In this document: positions 35,490 through 48,516 of the stretch, in pieces
Position numbering within the stretch: the first letter of the stretch is position 1
Layout of the letters: each line of letters begins with the position of its first letter
Assembly (NCBI GenBank): GCA_021234155.1
Contig: JAJEKV010000336.1
Coordinates: forward strand, 62,001 to 126,000
Reading direction: 5' to 3'
Length of the DNA stretch: 64,000 bases
From: Isoetes taiwanensis
Lineage: Eukaryota > Streptophyta > Lycopodiopsida > Isoetales > Isoetaceae
The notes under the pieces: generated by a model
What the model was told of the DNA's origin: nothing
What the model saw: the letters and a program-made list of their open reading frames with translations, nothing else
Database searches by the model: none
Program-made: the position numbers and the translations under genes

Positions 35490-36445
35490 CTTGAAATTTC
35501 GCCTGAAATTTCGAGGTGATGTGGCGGGTCCAAGAGCGGCATCAACCACGAGTGGACTCTGCCACATCACCTTGAAATTTCGAGCTCGACGGAATGTTGG
35601 CGGCGCCGGTTGTAAGAGGACAGTAGGGCTGACGGAGATAGGGGACGGCAGGGGCAGCCGAGTTGAATCGACTCTATTTTTCTTCTTGAAACTTTTTTTG
35701 GTAACGAAAAAGCAAACGATATTAATTCTAGGGCTGTAAATAATTAGTTACGAAGTACACAATGGTTAACCCTTTAAAAGAGTTGAAAGCACCTGTCAAG
35801 GCTTTATACAAGGCTTTGTACCAGACAACATGACAGCATTCACACATACTTAATGCTATAATGGTGGAATAAAGAAATGGCATCAATGTCTTCAAAGACA
35901 TGCAATAAAAATATTCAAAGTTTGAGCCATGGCAGACCTTACTCACACCTGATAAGCAACAACAAGAAAGAGCTAGCTTGCCCAATTTATTAGATACTCA
36001 TGTGGAAAAAAGTGTACTAAACTAATGAATGAAGGAGCCCACAATGGAAGAGGAAACTTAAAAGCTGACCAGTGGAATCTCATGAGCTAGGAAAGAAAGC
36101 GAAATGGCAATTGTACCAAGCCTAGAAAGCAAAGAAAACTTGAGGGTTACTGTTTTTTTTTTAACCATGGAAAAAGTGGGTGCAGGTTAGGCCAAGTGCA
36201 GCAAAGGAGGTGCATATAGTGCTGCCTTATAGTGGAAGGTGCGATTTTCACCAAACAAACAGCCATGGAATAAAAAAAGTTTGGATGCATGTGCATGCCT
36301 GTCTTATGCTGCAAGCTACAAGTCTCGTCAGTGAAGAATAAATTGGCATAAGAAGGTAGATGCTGCTTTGATTGGCATAAGAAATGGCATGAGTGCTGCT
36401 GCTGCTTCTTTTTCTTCTTCAGAAGGAGCAGAGAATTAGGCCACT
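35490..36445. other. No gene recognised
   Basis: A GAAATTTCG-rich imperfect inverted arrangement lies at 35,490-35,585 (AAATTTCGCC...GAAATTTCGAG). Nothing else is identifiable. Confidence 0.3.
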
Positions 36446-36465
36446 ATGCAAGCAGCAGTGCCATT

Positions 36466-37139
36466 TTGTGGGAGGAAAGACCAGGAAAGCCTAAGCATTT
36501 GTACAGATCGTGCTCTTTCGGCAAAGAATTATATCAGCATTATTCTGCTAGGCATGTTTTAACTGCATGCAATTCCCTAAAGCTTCCTTCCAGGTTGCAG
36601 CATCATAAGATCTCACAACATAGTTCTTCCCTTGCCCTTATGATGAGTATGTTATCACAGCCTCTGCTCCTCATTCCCTGCCCCTTGTGCAAGGAGGCAG
36701 TCAGAATTTTGGCTCTGAAATCAGGTCCCTTTGGAGCTCTAAAAGCCCTGGAATGACCAGACTTAGCCCTAATGTGTCTAGGGTTGGGAAAAAATCATGC
36801 CCTTCTTTGCTGCAATTGATGGGAGATGAAAATTTTCATACCTCAAGCAGAGGCGGCCAAACTAGAAAAGTTTCTCTCCAGGAACTGATGCAATCCCATA
36901 CAGATGCAGAAAAGAAAGAAAATGATGCTCTATTTGGAAGGAACATGAATGAAAATGCATTTACACATGAAAATTCAAAAAATATTGGATGCAAACGTGC
37001 ATCTGATCAGGATCTGTGGCAGAATACGTACTCGAAATCATCAGAAACCGGAGCTGCTCTTCAAGTTATTTCCCAACCGAATAGGTTCAGACAGAAACGA
37101 GGGATCCTTGGCCTGCTCTGTTCGGCCGGAATAAGGTAG
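36466..37139 (+). pseudogene. Possible coding remnant of unknown function
   Basis: The plus strand is open in one frame over 36,466-36,756 and in an overlapping frame over 36,687-37,139. The second part (SRGGQTRKVSLQELMQSHTD, then KKENDALFGRNMNENAF, ending KRGILGLLCSAGIR) has the look of a plant protein and is upstream of ordinary A/T-rich DNA. The join would need a frameshift or a small intron. I do not recognise the family; it may be a single exon of a larger gene or a retrocopy. Confidence 0.3.
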
Positions 37140-39511
37140 AGAGCATTTTTGTTGATATAGTTTGTATGGTGTGTATAGAAACAAATTCCATGTATCGATG
37201 CAAATGATTTCCCTAACATGATCTTTTATCGAAGGATGTATCTAGAACTTATTAGCCATGGCAATTGACAAATACTCTTTTGTAAATTGCTATACTTGTT
37301 TCCTTAAGTGGCAGTTTACATACACCAAATCGTCACGATGGTGCCATGTTTTGCCTGAAGAAACCTGAAAAAATTTGGTGATGGACGTGAATAATGGCTA
37401 GGCATTTTTCGTGGATCTATCTATCTTATGGTTGATAAAATTTAGTTGAAATATCTCTAGCTCATAGATTGCAGAAGCCAAATTTCTCATAAATCACCGA
37501 CGCATAAGATAACCATTGCATCTTTTAGGTTGGCTAGAAGATTTATTAGGGATGTTATAAGCCAAGGACGTGACTAGGTTCTTTAGCCAAGGACGTGACT
37601 AGGGCTCCTATAAGCCAAGGATGCGACTAGGTTCTCTATCGTGAAACAACTACTCATTATCCCCTTTATTCTACATTTATGAAGGATACTTGCTCCATAT
37701 TGATCTTGGGAATAACACGTTTAGTAGATTACATCTCATTGCCTCCTCCTCCCACGTCTCTCTATTTTTTTCTTTCAAAGACAAAAATCTCAAACATGTG
37801 GTCATTGAATTGATCACGGATCCTACTTTTTTGTGATCATCTAACCAAGTTCTTTGCAAGATCACTATGCCAATACACCTTGATTTAAGTTGCATCAATA
37901 CCTAACCCTCCCTCCCTCCCCCCAAGCACATTTTTTTTTTTTTCTTGTCTAAGTTTTATTAGGAAACTAATCCTAATTGTTGTGAAGTTGATCCAAATGA
38001 TGAAGTGGAACTTGTGAAATCTTAAAAATAAAATGTAGTCTAGAGTATTATCTTGTTATTCATGTAGATGTGTCTCCAGCAAAGCTATTTTCGTAGGCAT
38101 GGCATAGTTAAAGATGAACTATAGCATAGAATCTTCAACCTGGCTCTACTAGTACCAAGTAGAAGTTTCACAAATAAGAGATGCCATATAAACGTACTCC
38201 AATTTTCGTTTGTTGTTTATATCACTATTGCACGGAATAATTTGCACATTTCTAATAGTAGGCATGCCATTGTGGAAGTCTAATATGGTTCCCAGATATA
38301 GAGCACTAGCTTCATGATTTTGGACTCGAAGAATGGCATGTCTTTGGATCTAGTGACCATGTGGGCCTAGGTTGGATAGCAATCCTCCTAGAACATACAA
38401 GCTCTTTACATTCTCAACATAATAGTTTTATGTGTTAGATGGTACCATGTCCCTCGATATTACGAAGTATGGACACTCATGTTTTACTACCACATGGAGG
38501 CAATTCCATAGTTGAAACCGCCTCTGACTGCTTCTGAATGGCATTATATCCAAGTGGGACCAGAAGATGGTTCCCACTAGAGAGCCATAAACCTCAAAAA
38601 ACAACATAGAAGAGACATTTGTTGTCCGTGTAAAGATTCATGTCCTTAGACGATACATTTAAAACATCAAAGACACATCACCTAATGTTGTATACAAGAC
38701 TTTAAACTATTTTGTTTGGATACTGCCGACATACATAACATACTCTTATGTTGTGAAATTCTTAATCTGGATTAGGTAAGATTTCAACTTCTTGCAATGT
38801 GGTGGGAAGCTTTTAGTCTAAATGTCACATTCATGCTATCATCAAAGAACAATAGGAGACAAGCTAGTGGCTAAAAGACTTAATTCTCCACTATAAGTGC
38901 ACTTTTATAGCACTAGCAACGAATGGTGCTAGCCAGCATTACATTGTGATTGATTTAAAGACCTACACTTCCTAGCCACAAAAAGACGCACATGGAAATG
39001 AGAAAAAAGGTTTATACATTTCTATGCACATGGAAACCAATACTAGGTCTTTTATTTTTTAACTTTTTTTTTGGCTTCTAGTAAAAAACCAGCAGATTTT
39101 TGGACTGTGGGTCAATCTGGTGAAAGAAATTAAGGAAGCTACCGAACGGGGAGATGAAGACCCATATATTTAATTCTTGTGAAATCGGGTGATGCCCAAA
39201 AGTATGTTGGTTAGCAGCCTTGTTTTGAGCTGCTGATAACAAAGAATTTGCAAAGGCTTGAAGAAAAAGATGGCGAATGGGTAAAATACTGATAAGAAAC
39301 AGCATTTTCTTTCTTCCCTGTGCATAATGATGCGTATATAATCAATTTCTTAGTTTCGTCTTTTCTGTGTCTACTTTTGCTGATCCAGCCAGACCAATGA
39401 ATGCTGCATCGTGTTCAGATCCAGAATGGACCTGCAGTACGGTCATATCAGACAATTAAAAAAATGTTTAGAAGGAAATGTTTAGAATATATCAGACAAA
39501 CAAATACGTTT
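37140..39511. other. Non-coding, no gene recognised
   Basis: A short tandem repeat of AAGCCAAGGA(C/T)G(T/C)GACTAGG occurs three times at about 37,560-37,635. No other feature could be supported. Confidence 0.4.
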
Positions 39512-39588
39512 GAAAAGAACAGAAAAGGATAATGTGGTTTCGCCCGGATCTGAAGCGGATGTTGGGAAAAGAACAGAAATGGAAAATG
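39512..39588 (-). repeat. 54-bp duplication carrying a tRNA-Val 3' fragment
   Basis: The segment GAAAAGAACAGAAA...GTGGTTTCGCCCGG is present at 39,512 and again at 39,566. The first copy holds only the T-arm and acceptor end of a tRNA-Val (39,536-39,558, diverged); the second runs into the full tRNA gene. A tandem duplication therefore copied the 3' end of the gene with its trailer. Confidence 0.8.
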
Positions 39589-39662
39589 TGGTTTCGCCCG
39601 GGTTTGAACCGGAGACCTTCAGTGTGTTAGACTGACGTGATAACCAACTACACCACGAAACC
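39589..39662 (-). tRNA. tRNA-Val (AAC)
   Basis: Read on the minus strand: acceptor GGTTTCG pairs with CGAAACC, discriminator A; D-arm with GTTGGTT; anticodon loop CTAACAC gives anticodon AAC; T-loop TTCAAAC. Length 74 with the discriminator and no intron. All stems pair well. The T-loop carries TTCAA instead of the usual TTCGA, as does the copy at 42,296. A T-rich stretch downstream on the minus strand (near 39,500) is not obvious, so the terminator is not assigned. Confidence 0.92.
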
Positions 39663-39759
39663 TTCATAGTAAATATCTTCGTTATGGAATAATGAAAGTT
39701 TTTTTGATATACTATTTGAAGACCCTCCCTTGCATTTCCAGTCTATCTAAAGAGCGAAT

Positions 39760-39873
39760 TGGCCTCGATTGGATTCGAACCAGGGATCATCAGGTATGCC
39801 CATGCACCCGGCCTCCTCGAATTTGAGACTTTCGGCTACTAGACTGACGTGTTAACCACTACACCACGATGCC
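39760..39873 (-). tRNA. tRNA-like locus with apparent intron, possibly pseudogene
   Basis: Minus strand, 114 bases. Acceptor GGCATCG pairs with CGAGGCC apart from one mismatch; the D-arm (TGGTGTAGTGGTTAACAC) resembles the neighbouring tRNA-Val; T-loop TTCGAAT is canonical, but only three pairs of the T-stem hold. After the anticodon-stem half TCAGT, a loop CTAGTA is followed by about 38 extra bases before CCTGA, so an intron at the usual position after base 37 is implied; the anticodon would be AGT (Thr). The imperfect T-stem and one anticodon-stem mismatch make a pseudogene possible. Confidence 0.55.
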
Positions 39874-42295
39874 AAAACGTACATAAAATATACTATTTAT
39901 TTTATGTGTTTTCATTTGATACTTCGGCCCTAGAAGAGTATTATCTAACATACTAGGTGCTACATTTTTGCATGTCTTTTCTAGTAGCAATGGTCCATGC
40001 ATGTTGCGTATCACAAAATGCTAGTTTTCTTTAGTTCGGGAGCACTTGCAATTTATTTAGATTAACGCCCATTTTAGATAGTTTTAAGCAATGGCAAAGA
40101 TGATGTTTCGATCTAAAGTATACTATACACTTTAGAAAGTATACTTGTATTATAAAGCTCTCTCATATTACCATGTTGGTCGCTAGTTTAGTGGGATACA
40201 ATCTTGAAATACATAATACATTCTTACTATGTAACCATGTGCATAAATGCAATTCAAATCAAGACAATTCAGATAGAATATTTACATCAAAATCTTGTTC
40301 TCCAACCAACCCATAAGAGGCCATCAAATAATATCTACGCCTCTATGTAATTCATATCGAGACTATTTTGTTGAAGTACATCATATCGCCAATTGCCATA
40401 AATTTGTTGCAATTTGTGATCTAATGTATGTTTGAAAAAATGATAAGTGTGTGCATATCAAAATCATTCACATGTAATAGTAAAAAGGGCTAGCACTCAT
40501 AAGTCACCTCTCCTATAGTCTTGCAAACATAGTACAAGTTGCCTTTTTATAGTTGCTTTTCAATGGTTTAAGACCAAGAGCCAATGCTTCCACTTTCCTT
40601 AAAGTTTTACTCGCAACGTGGAAAACAATGAATAAACTGTTCACATTAAGTAGCAATGGTCTAGATGCTACTAACACCCCACCGTGGTGGATTCTAGTAA
40701 ATTTCCAAAACAAAAAGGGACCGCTTGCATTAATAGTAGATGCTAGAGTGGTAAGAGGATGGACCAATTGTGGTATAATTTTTTGTCATCATGGTACGAG
40801 AATAGTCGGTTATGTAGATATGCAAAACTTTAAATTGAATTTGGCCCACGACATTATGATAGAGCAATGTGGAAAATCCGATCATATACAAAATACAAGG
40901 AATAAGCCTTCAGATCCTCATCCCTCCCTTCATGCAGGGCCATTTATAAATGCCTAAAAACCACTGGTGTGATTCCCTTGCATTCCAATGGAATATGCAA
41001 ATCACAAAAACAGAAGTTAAGAATGTTGGAAGAGGGTCTGTCTGAAATTTATTCTTCTAAGAGAGTTTCTTTGTGAACGCAAAAGTCACAAAGTATCAAG
41101 ATGTTGTGTGTCCATTATGCCACGCGTGATGTTGTGTGTCCATTATGCCACGCGTGCAAAGCGGACAATTGAGCATTGCAACAATGCCTAGTAGAATTGG
41201 AGAAATCGTCTTCCATGGAGAATAGAACTCAGGCACACAATTCTCTTGTTAGATGTACGTAATTCTGATCCTTTCGGGTCTAGGGGAACTTTCATCAAAC
41301 TCTAGTGGCTACGGATCCTCAAAACCATGTATAAGGGTGTAGGTTCACTTGCTATATAGTCATGTAACTTTTACTCAATATAATATAATCTTTAACCATA
41401 AAAAAGAAGAGGAAAAGAAAAAAAAAAACATAGCTTTCAAAATTCTACCCTATAAATTTAAAGAGTAAAACCTAATCCACTATTGGTTATTATACAAACC
41501 GCTTAGTAAACACAATTTACGTTATTTTTCGTATAATATAAAGATCATCCTCGAGTTTCATAGTCAAAGCATATTCAAAAGAGGAGCAACTACTATGTGC
41601 CTCTATGCTAGCAAATGTGATTGTGGCATTTATACCAACGAAGGGCAAGATAATGAGTCACCTTCAATTTTGCTACATCTTGAAGCAGCTACACTCGACA
41701 CCTTGGATAACTTTGACATCATTCTTTCCAACATGGCCGAACATTAGGATTATGTCAAAGGCTAGTACAAAACAACAACAAAGATCCTATGGGTAGAAAG
41801 CTAGCAAAAGTGAGTTCAAATACTTCAGACTCACAAATACTATGGTAATTGGAGCTCTCTAATTTTTCTCTAGACCAAAGTCGCATGTAATGAAATTTAC
41901 TTCAAAAAGCTCATAGGTGTCGTTTTTAACACAAAAACCATCATCGCTCCACCAGAGCAAGAGATAGAAAGTACTTACTTCGCATGCCGTTACATTTGTA
42001 AATCCCAATGTTCGATTTAATTCGACTTCTTTCACCCAAAATAGGCCTAATTTATATCCATGAAATATCCTAGTCTGCTGGTATTTTTCAGAACAATATT
42101 TTTGCAGATAGGCCTAAACTCCGAAAGATATTTGCGACAAACAGATTTGAACGTGTTCAAAGAGAACGAAATAACGTACACGTTACCAAACGGATCACGA
42201 TTTTGCCTCAAAACTCCAACGTTTTTGCCTGATACTCCAAAAAATGGTTCTTCTGGCCTCGGTTGAGAAATTTTTTTAAAGGAGCGAAAAGAATA
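39874..42295. other. Non-coding, no gene recognised
   Basis: A 28-bp exact tandem duplication lies at 41,100-41,155 (TGTGTGTCCATTATGCCACG). Overlapping open frames on both strands near 40,513-40,957 show no motif and are not called. Confidence 0.4.
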
Positions 42296-42369
42296 TGGCT
42301 TCGCCCGGACTTGAACCGGAGACCTTCAGTGTGTTAGACTGACGTGATAACCAACTACACCACGAAACC
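42296..42369 (-). tRNA. tRNA-Val (AAC)
   Basis: Second intact tRNA-Val gene, almost identical to the one at 39,589: acceptor GGTTTCG with CGAAGCC (one G:T pair), anticodon loop CTAACAC, T-loop TTCAAGT, discriminator A. Lies 2.6 kb from the first in the same orientation, so they form a small dispersed tRNA-Val group. Confidence 0.92.
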
Positions 42370-43154
42370 TTTGATGTGAAATTGTTTGTTTGGTAATTAA
42401 TTTTAGGGTTTATTATGGTCAATGGGCCATGAAGTATCTACATAACTGACCTAACTAAGGTACACAACATTAGTACAGGCTCAGCGATGACCATGTCCAT
42501 TTTGCAATTTCTCATCGTGATCCCCACCATATTATAAATAAAAAGGACCCAAGTCATTTCTAAATAAATTATACGATATAAGTTGATTTTTCAACAACAG
42601 TTATTGATTATTTTTTTCTCAATCAATGGAGTATATCAGACCAGCTGAGTTCAATGGTCTGCCTATTTTGTAGCAGCACTGCTTTCCATCATGTAATGGA
42701 AAAAAAACCTGATAATCATGCCAGCAAGTAATTAAATTAGTGCTCTTAATATATATAAAAGAAGGCTCCATAATAAAATTCAATGGAAAACTATATGGAT
42801 CTACAACCACAATTTGAGCATATGAAGACCCTTTCTTCTGATTACATACGTAGTGGAATTATCTGGGTAAGATATGACATTAACCAAGGTCTTAACTGAG
42901 GCTTCTCTGCTCTCTCAGCCTTTTAATCTAAAGACAATTCTCAGCACCTCAAAATTATTTACTTTGGCTCTAAACAGTTGCCTGTTGAACGTTGACATAC
43001 TAACATGCTTCAATGTGTAGAAACCTATGAAAACTCTAACAAATACGTCTAGCTCAGGCTGTTTGGCATATGGCAAGAGAAATTACGAATTTTGGACATC
43101 AAAAGGTGATTTCTCACGTACCACAATTTCACATTGGTGCTATAAATGTCCCAA
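42370..43154. other. Downstream flank of the aldo-keto reductase gene
   Basis: A/T-rich, non-coding. It should include the 3' untranslated region and polyadenylation site of the minus-strand gene starting at 48,516; no exact site is assigned. Confidence 0.4.
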
Positions 43155-46100
43155 TCAGAAGAAAGAAGGATCTCTATAGCGTGCAAAAATATCTGATATC
43201 CCTGCAACTATTTCGCTTGATAAGGGTCTGTGAAGCTTAAAAGCTTCTATATTCTCACGCAACTGCTCCAACGATGTTGCACCAATTATTGTGCTCGTCA
43301 CAAATGGAGAATCTCGAACAAAGCCAAGTGCAAGCTGCACAGGGCTGATTCCATGCTTTTCTGCAAGCTTTACATAACTTTCAACTGCCGTCTGCAACAC
43401 AAGATGGAAATGTCACCAATAAATTCTGTACATCATATTAGATCGAACAATGCCATAAATGAAAGATTAAAGGGCATGTGCTTTATGGACCATAGTTCCA
43501 TTATATATACTTCTGTGAATTGTCTTGTTCCTCAGAATGGAGAAGTCTATCCTGACCCACGTATGCTTTTCAGGTGCAAAAAGTATGCCATTGCCTTTGT
43601 CTTGGAGTAAGTAAGATATAATTGCATAGTAATGCATATTTTGCCAAAGCAGATAATAAAAGAAAGGGAAAGCAGATAATAACAGCAATGTATCTAATCC
43701 AATTACAATCCAATAATGCATTGATCTAACAAGTTGAATCACAGCACGGGTGATTCCTGCATGCCCAACAACTGCCTTGTATCCATAAATGATCAAAAGT
43801 AAAACAGGAATTATTTGGTGTTCATTTGCAAAACGAATTTGGTTTGGTGACTCAGGTTTAAACTTGGATTCTTTTAGGGTTATTTTTTAAAATGCCCCTG
43901 TATTTTTATTTTTTAAAATTCTCAAAGCGCCCCTAATTTGGAGCATCGACCATTGGGAGCCATTGAGTGTGCAAACTCAAATTTATGTTTGATTTGTAAG
44001 AACATAGGACAGAGAGTGGTAGTGTATAATTCTGATGTTTTCCATTACCAGGATTATGTTCTACCAATGCTAAACAGGGATGCATGCATGTCCTTTACTT
44101 CAGGGAAAACTAGAAAATGACGGGTAAGATGGCCAAAGTTAAGAATTGCAGAACAAGTTGCTGCAACTTGCCAAGGCAGACATGCTTATCCACTATAGGT
44201 GGCAGGCAAGACATAGACTTTCCCACCATCATGTTGATAAACCAATAGGAAAAGAATGCAGACAGACTCTCTAATCTTGACTCCGCCTCACACGTTCTTT
44301 ACTTTTGTTTTTCTTCTGTATTCTCTGTTTTCGATAAGAAAATTTTCTCAAAAGCATCAAAGCCATTAACAAAGACATTTACAGGAACTGAAAAGGGATT
44401 CCAAGATTACCCGAGCAAGGGACTTGTTATAACGAGCCATATAACCAGGGAACAAATTAAGCCTCCCTTTCTTTGAAGCAGCACTATCGTTCATGTACTT
44501 CCCACTTAATGCTCCTCCGGCAAGAGGGGAGTAAGCCAATAAACCGACGTTGTAGTTCTGAGGACAGCAAACCTCTACCAGGTTAACTGCGAAAGAAACA
44601 TCTGTTACTACCACGTTCTGCAGATATGTTCATGCATGCATGCATCTCAAAAAGATGTATTTCAACATGGACATGATCAGACTAGGGTCTTTCAGCTTTT
44701 TGTATGAGAAACATACCCCAAGGAGTACTCAAAAAACGTAAACTAAATAGCACACAAGTACACACCATTTGTTAGTATTATACCATCCTATGCTTATCTT
44801 GATATAGCTGCATCTTAAATCTTATGATCATTTAAAACATGATGATGTTAACAAAATTAATTAATGTTCCACTTTACTACTGTGAAATGGATTTACATCC
44901 CTAAAGATATATATCTAACTTATTTTTAGCATTATTCAAGTGAGGAAGTGAAGATAATTACCTTCAAACGGACAGCGAACAAGCAAACTATAGCTATTCT
45001 GGATGCTGACAACTTTCGGGAGACCATTATTTCTCGCTGCGTACAGAAATTCCATAACACCAAACGAGGTCTCATTTGACACACCAATAAAGCGAACCTG
45101 TCAGAAATATAATACAAACAAGATGCCCAAATAAGTTTAAAGATGTGTCATGATGATGCATCTTCGCATAATATAAGGAGATCCTGGTGCAGCTATCACG
45201 CCTAACATGGGTGAACCCAAGCTAAAGCATTTGCTGTAAGGACATGAAAGCAACAAAATTCCCATGGAGCCAACAGTCCAGGAAATAAGAAATTTCACGA
45301 ATTAAGAAACACTGGGCCAGAGAGTGCATTCCTATGACATCAAAAGAAAGAATTGAAGCAATCAGGTCAACGTGAACACTCTCCCACAAAATTTAATAGA
45401 GGCATGGAATACCAGGTTAGGTTCCTGTTGATGACATGATTTTCACAATAAAGGGGAGTGCTCGGTGGTGGAATGGCAATGCCATAGAAGAATTTTCTTT
45501 GACTTGCATATGCAAAGACTCTTTTGAATCAAAACATCAGTTTGTATTTGCAATTCCTGCGGTCTCCAACCTATATGCCGAGTTGAGAACTACTTCCTCA
45601 CAGAGGTGGTTGATCCTCAACACTGCTCAATTCACAATCAGCTGTCTTGCAAACGTGCCTATGCAGTTCTTATGAATCTCCAGTTGGACAGCACTAAATT
45701 GAGAAAATGTTGTCTTGAGGATCTCAGAATATTTGTGTAAGACAAATCTGATGTGGCAGCTTGTGCTGATGTGCCAAAGCTGATGACATCTGATGCTTTA
45801 AGTCTGACTGTCCAACAAGCCATGTTCATGTGGGCAGTCAAGTAAAAGTTGATATAAAAAATGAGAAGTTCAACCTTAGTGGTGCATCAACTTGAGAGTG
45901 CATTAGTTGAAGAAATAATACCGTTCTAACACAAGCGAAACAACTATCACCAAAGCCAAATATACATCCAGTAGAATACAAATAGAAAGAATAACATGAA
46001 AATGGATAACATGGATTCAAATTTCTAGATGTAGCACCTTGCTTACAAGATGCAATAGCTCAAGTATCGCTAATATGTAGGGGAAGTTTGAAAGCGACAA

Positions 46101-48516
46101 CAATGTTCTGATAAGATAAATAACAAATCACCTTTCCTTCTTCTATCATACTTTGAAGAGCTCTAAGCTGCTTTTCAAATGGAACGCTCTCCCTCCACTT
46201 AGATTGATCATACAGATATTCCCCAAAAAGTGGTACATATCGGTCAGGCCTACAATTATGATAAACATAATTCGGGTGAAGGTTCAACGACTTTGAAAAA
46301 TGATCTGCATTCTATGTTCCAAACTACCAAAAGAATGACATATTAAAAATAAAAAAGGAATAGCAGTTTATCCAACACAAATAAATTGTATCCAGATCAA
46401 ACACGGGCTTGCATCTGATGCTTTATCTATAAATTTGTTGATTAATGTTAATCTCTAATCTATGGACATTGTGTATTTTCAGATCACTATTGTTGGTGTA
46501 CCCTTGCTTTCAGATATAACGTAGTCAGTTCTATCCAGCTTTTGAAGACATAGGAAGGCATTTAATGTTAATCTCTAATCTATGGACATTGTGTATTTTC
46601 AGACCACTATTGTTGGTGTACCCTTGCTTTCAGATATAACGTAGTTGGTTCTATCCAGCTTTTGAAGACATAGGAAGGCATGTTGCAATCTATCAGTCTT
46701 CTCATAAAAAGGATTTGTAGCATTGCCAAATTACTCTCGAAGCAGATAGGGAATTCGTACTTAGAATTATTTAACTAGTTTATCGATTGACAATTGATAG
46801 CAAATAAATCTGTGCATTAGGGACAGGCTATCTTCACTGCCATGCCTTTGTCAAAACTAATCCGCTTGAATGTAGAATTCCATCAGTATAAGGCTTCCCA
46901 TGTATAAGCCTTCCTACATCTGAATGCAAACTAACATGGACAACATCTCAGACAAAGTAAAGACGTGCATATAATCAAGAAAATATTAGTAATTTTGAGC
47001 CTTGAAGTTTTGGACACAAAACATTGCTGGTTGAACTTTGTGTTTAGTTCTTTTTGGTAGAACTAATAGCACATCAAGCTGGCCACAATATCCTAACATC
47101 CATCATAACTAGAATACGGTTTACAAAACTTAAAGCACAAGGAAAAAAACCTAACAATATCACTATTTATCCTATCAAAAATAATATAAAGTAAAGAGAG
47201 CACAAACCAGTGTATTTGAAGCAAGTCTATGTAATCTGTGCCTAGACGTTGCAGGCTCTTCTCTACGCTTTCCTTGATGTTTTTGGCATCTACCCTGACT
47301 GGTCGTTGATCATCCCGCAGATATGTTGATCTCTCCGAAAACCCAGAGACCTTTGTTGCCACTATTACCTTCACATATCAAAATGTTACTTTCCTAGACT
47401 TGGAAAAGTTAGAATTGTTTAAACTTGTTACTACCTTATCGCGTTGTCTAGACTTGAGCCAAGTTCCAACATAGAGATCTGTGCGTCCCTGAGTCTCTTT
47501 GCTTGGTGGTACTGGATACTGAAGTGTATTATTATATGTTAAGTATGTCAAGCATATGGCATAGAACATGCATAAATATGAAAGCAAATTATGGATTTAA
47601 ATCAGGACTTCTTATATTTCCTTTCCAGTTGTGAGGAAATAATAAAGAACAAAGGAAACGAAGTTAATTAGATATAGTTCACGAATTTTGTATTTTATCT
47701 ACGTCTTATGTTTCATGCCCAATGTCACTGTACAAATTGGAAACCCCAATTTAGAAACAGAAAGAAGTGGGCGCATTATATGAGTTGGCACTCTGGTTTA
47801 AAGTCAGCACATTCCATGATGTTGCAGATCTTAAACCGCAAGAAAAGGACATAGTAATGATCATTTGGTCCTGTCCAAAACATTAACTTAGTCAGAGGTT
47901 TGGAAACCTAAGTAAACAGAGGTGCAACATCAATATCGGCATTCTTTTCACTCCCAAACAGAATGCCAATATGTCAAAAGAGGTTGTAGTTGAAAGGAGA
48001 ACATATTGCTTGATGCAGCCTGCTTGAAAGGAACAATTCATGCATAAAGAATTTGGGATAAAACTTTATTTACTATGAGAATCTGCAATTTCCCATCAAA
48101 ATATAACCATGTTGATACTAAAGGGGACTGTACCATTTCGGCAGTATCCAGAATGTTGATGCCATTATCAAATGCGTAACATAGTTGATCATGAGCTTCC
48201 TTTTCTGTGTTTTGAGAGCCCCAAGTCATCTGTTTAACATATTGTTCTCAGCTAAGGGTACACAAGAGGAATATTAAGTACTGAAACTAACCGTGCCTAG
48301 TGTGACTTCACTGATGACAAGGTCGGAATCCCCCAATTTTCTGTATTGCAGAGCACAAGTATCAGGAGCAATTGTACCCAACGCCATTCTTGGACCAATG
48401 GACCTTTTCCCATAGCCTGCAGATAAAGAAGGGCATGCAACGTGGGTCCGTAGGGAGGGGGGAACGAGCATGACGGCCATAGCCGTCGGAACGGGAAGGT
48501 GATGATCGATCTTCAA
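43155..48516 (-). CDS. Tas-like aldo-keto reductase, probably plastid, 8 exons
   Basis: Intact spliced gene for a 410-residue NADP-dependent oxidoreductase of the aldo-keto reductase fold, close to the plant Tas-like protein typified by Arabidopsis At1g04420 (recognised from memory). Exons, in order: 48,516-48,292; 48,229-48,134; 47,518-47,435; 47,368-47,208; 46,249-46,132; 45,097-44,962; 44,586-44,411; 43,391-43,155. All introns start GT and end AG, and phases agree throughout. After an N-terminal extension of about 50 residues (probable plastid transit peptide) come YRKLGDSDLVISEVTLGTMT, NILDTAEMYPVP with catalytic Asp and Tyr, VIVATKVSG with catalytic Lys, DYIDLLQIHWPD with catalytic His, RFIGVSNET, VVSIQNSYSLL, LAYSPLAGG, and the NADP phosphate-binding region STIIGATSLEQLRENI. 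The substrate is unknown; Tas-like enzymes reduce aldehydes or ketones. It is the only clearly intact protein gene in the window. Confidence 0.93.
46443..46682. repeat. 120-bp tandem duplication in an aldo-keto reductase intron
   Basis: Two adjacent copies with a 120-base period differ at only about four positions (for example AGATCACT versus AGACCACT), so the duplication is recent. It lies in intron 4. Confidence 0.92.

Noticed and set aside
40513-40957. Overlapping frames on both strands (84 and 134 codons)
   Set aside because: No motif, splice context or composition change supports either; left uncalled.
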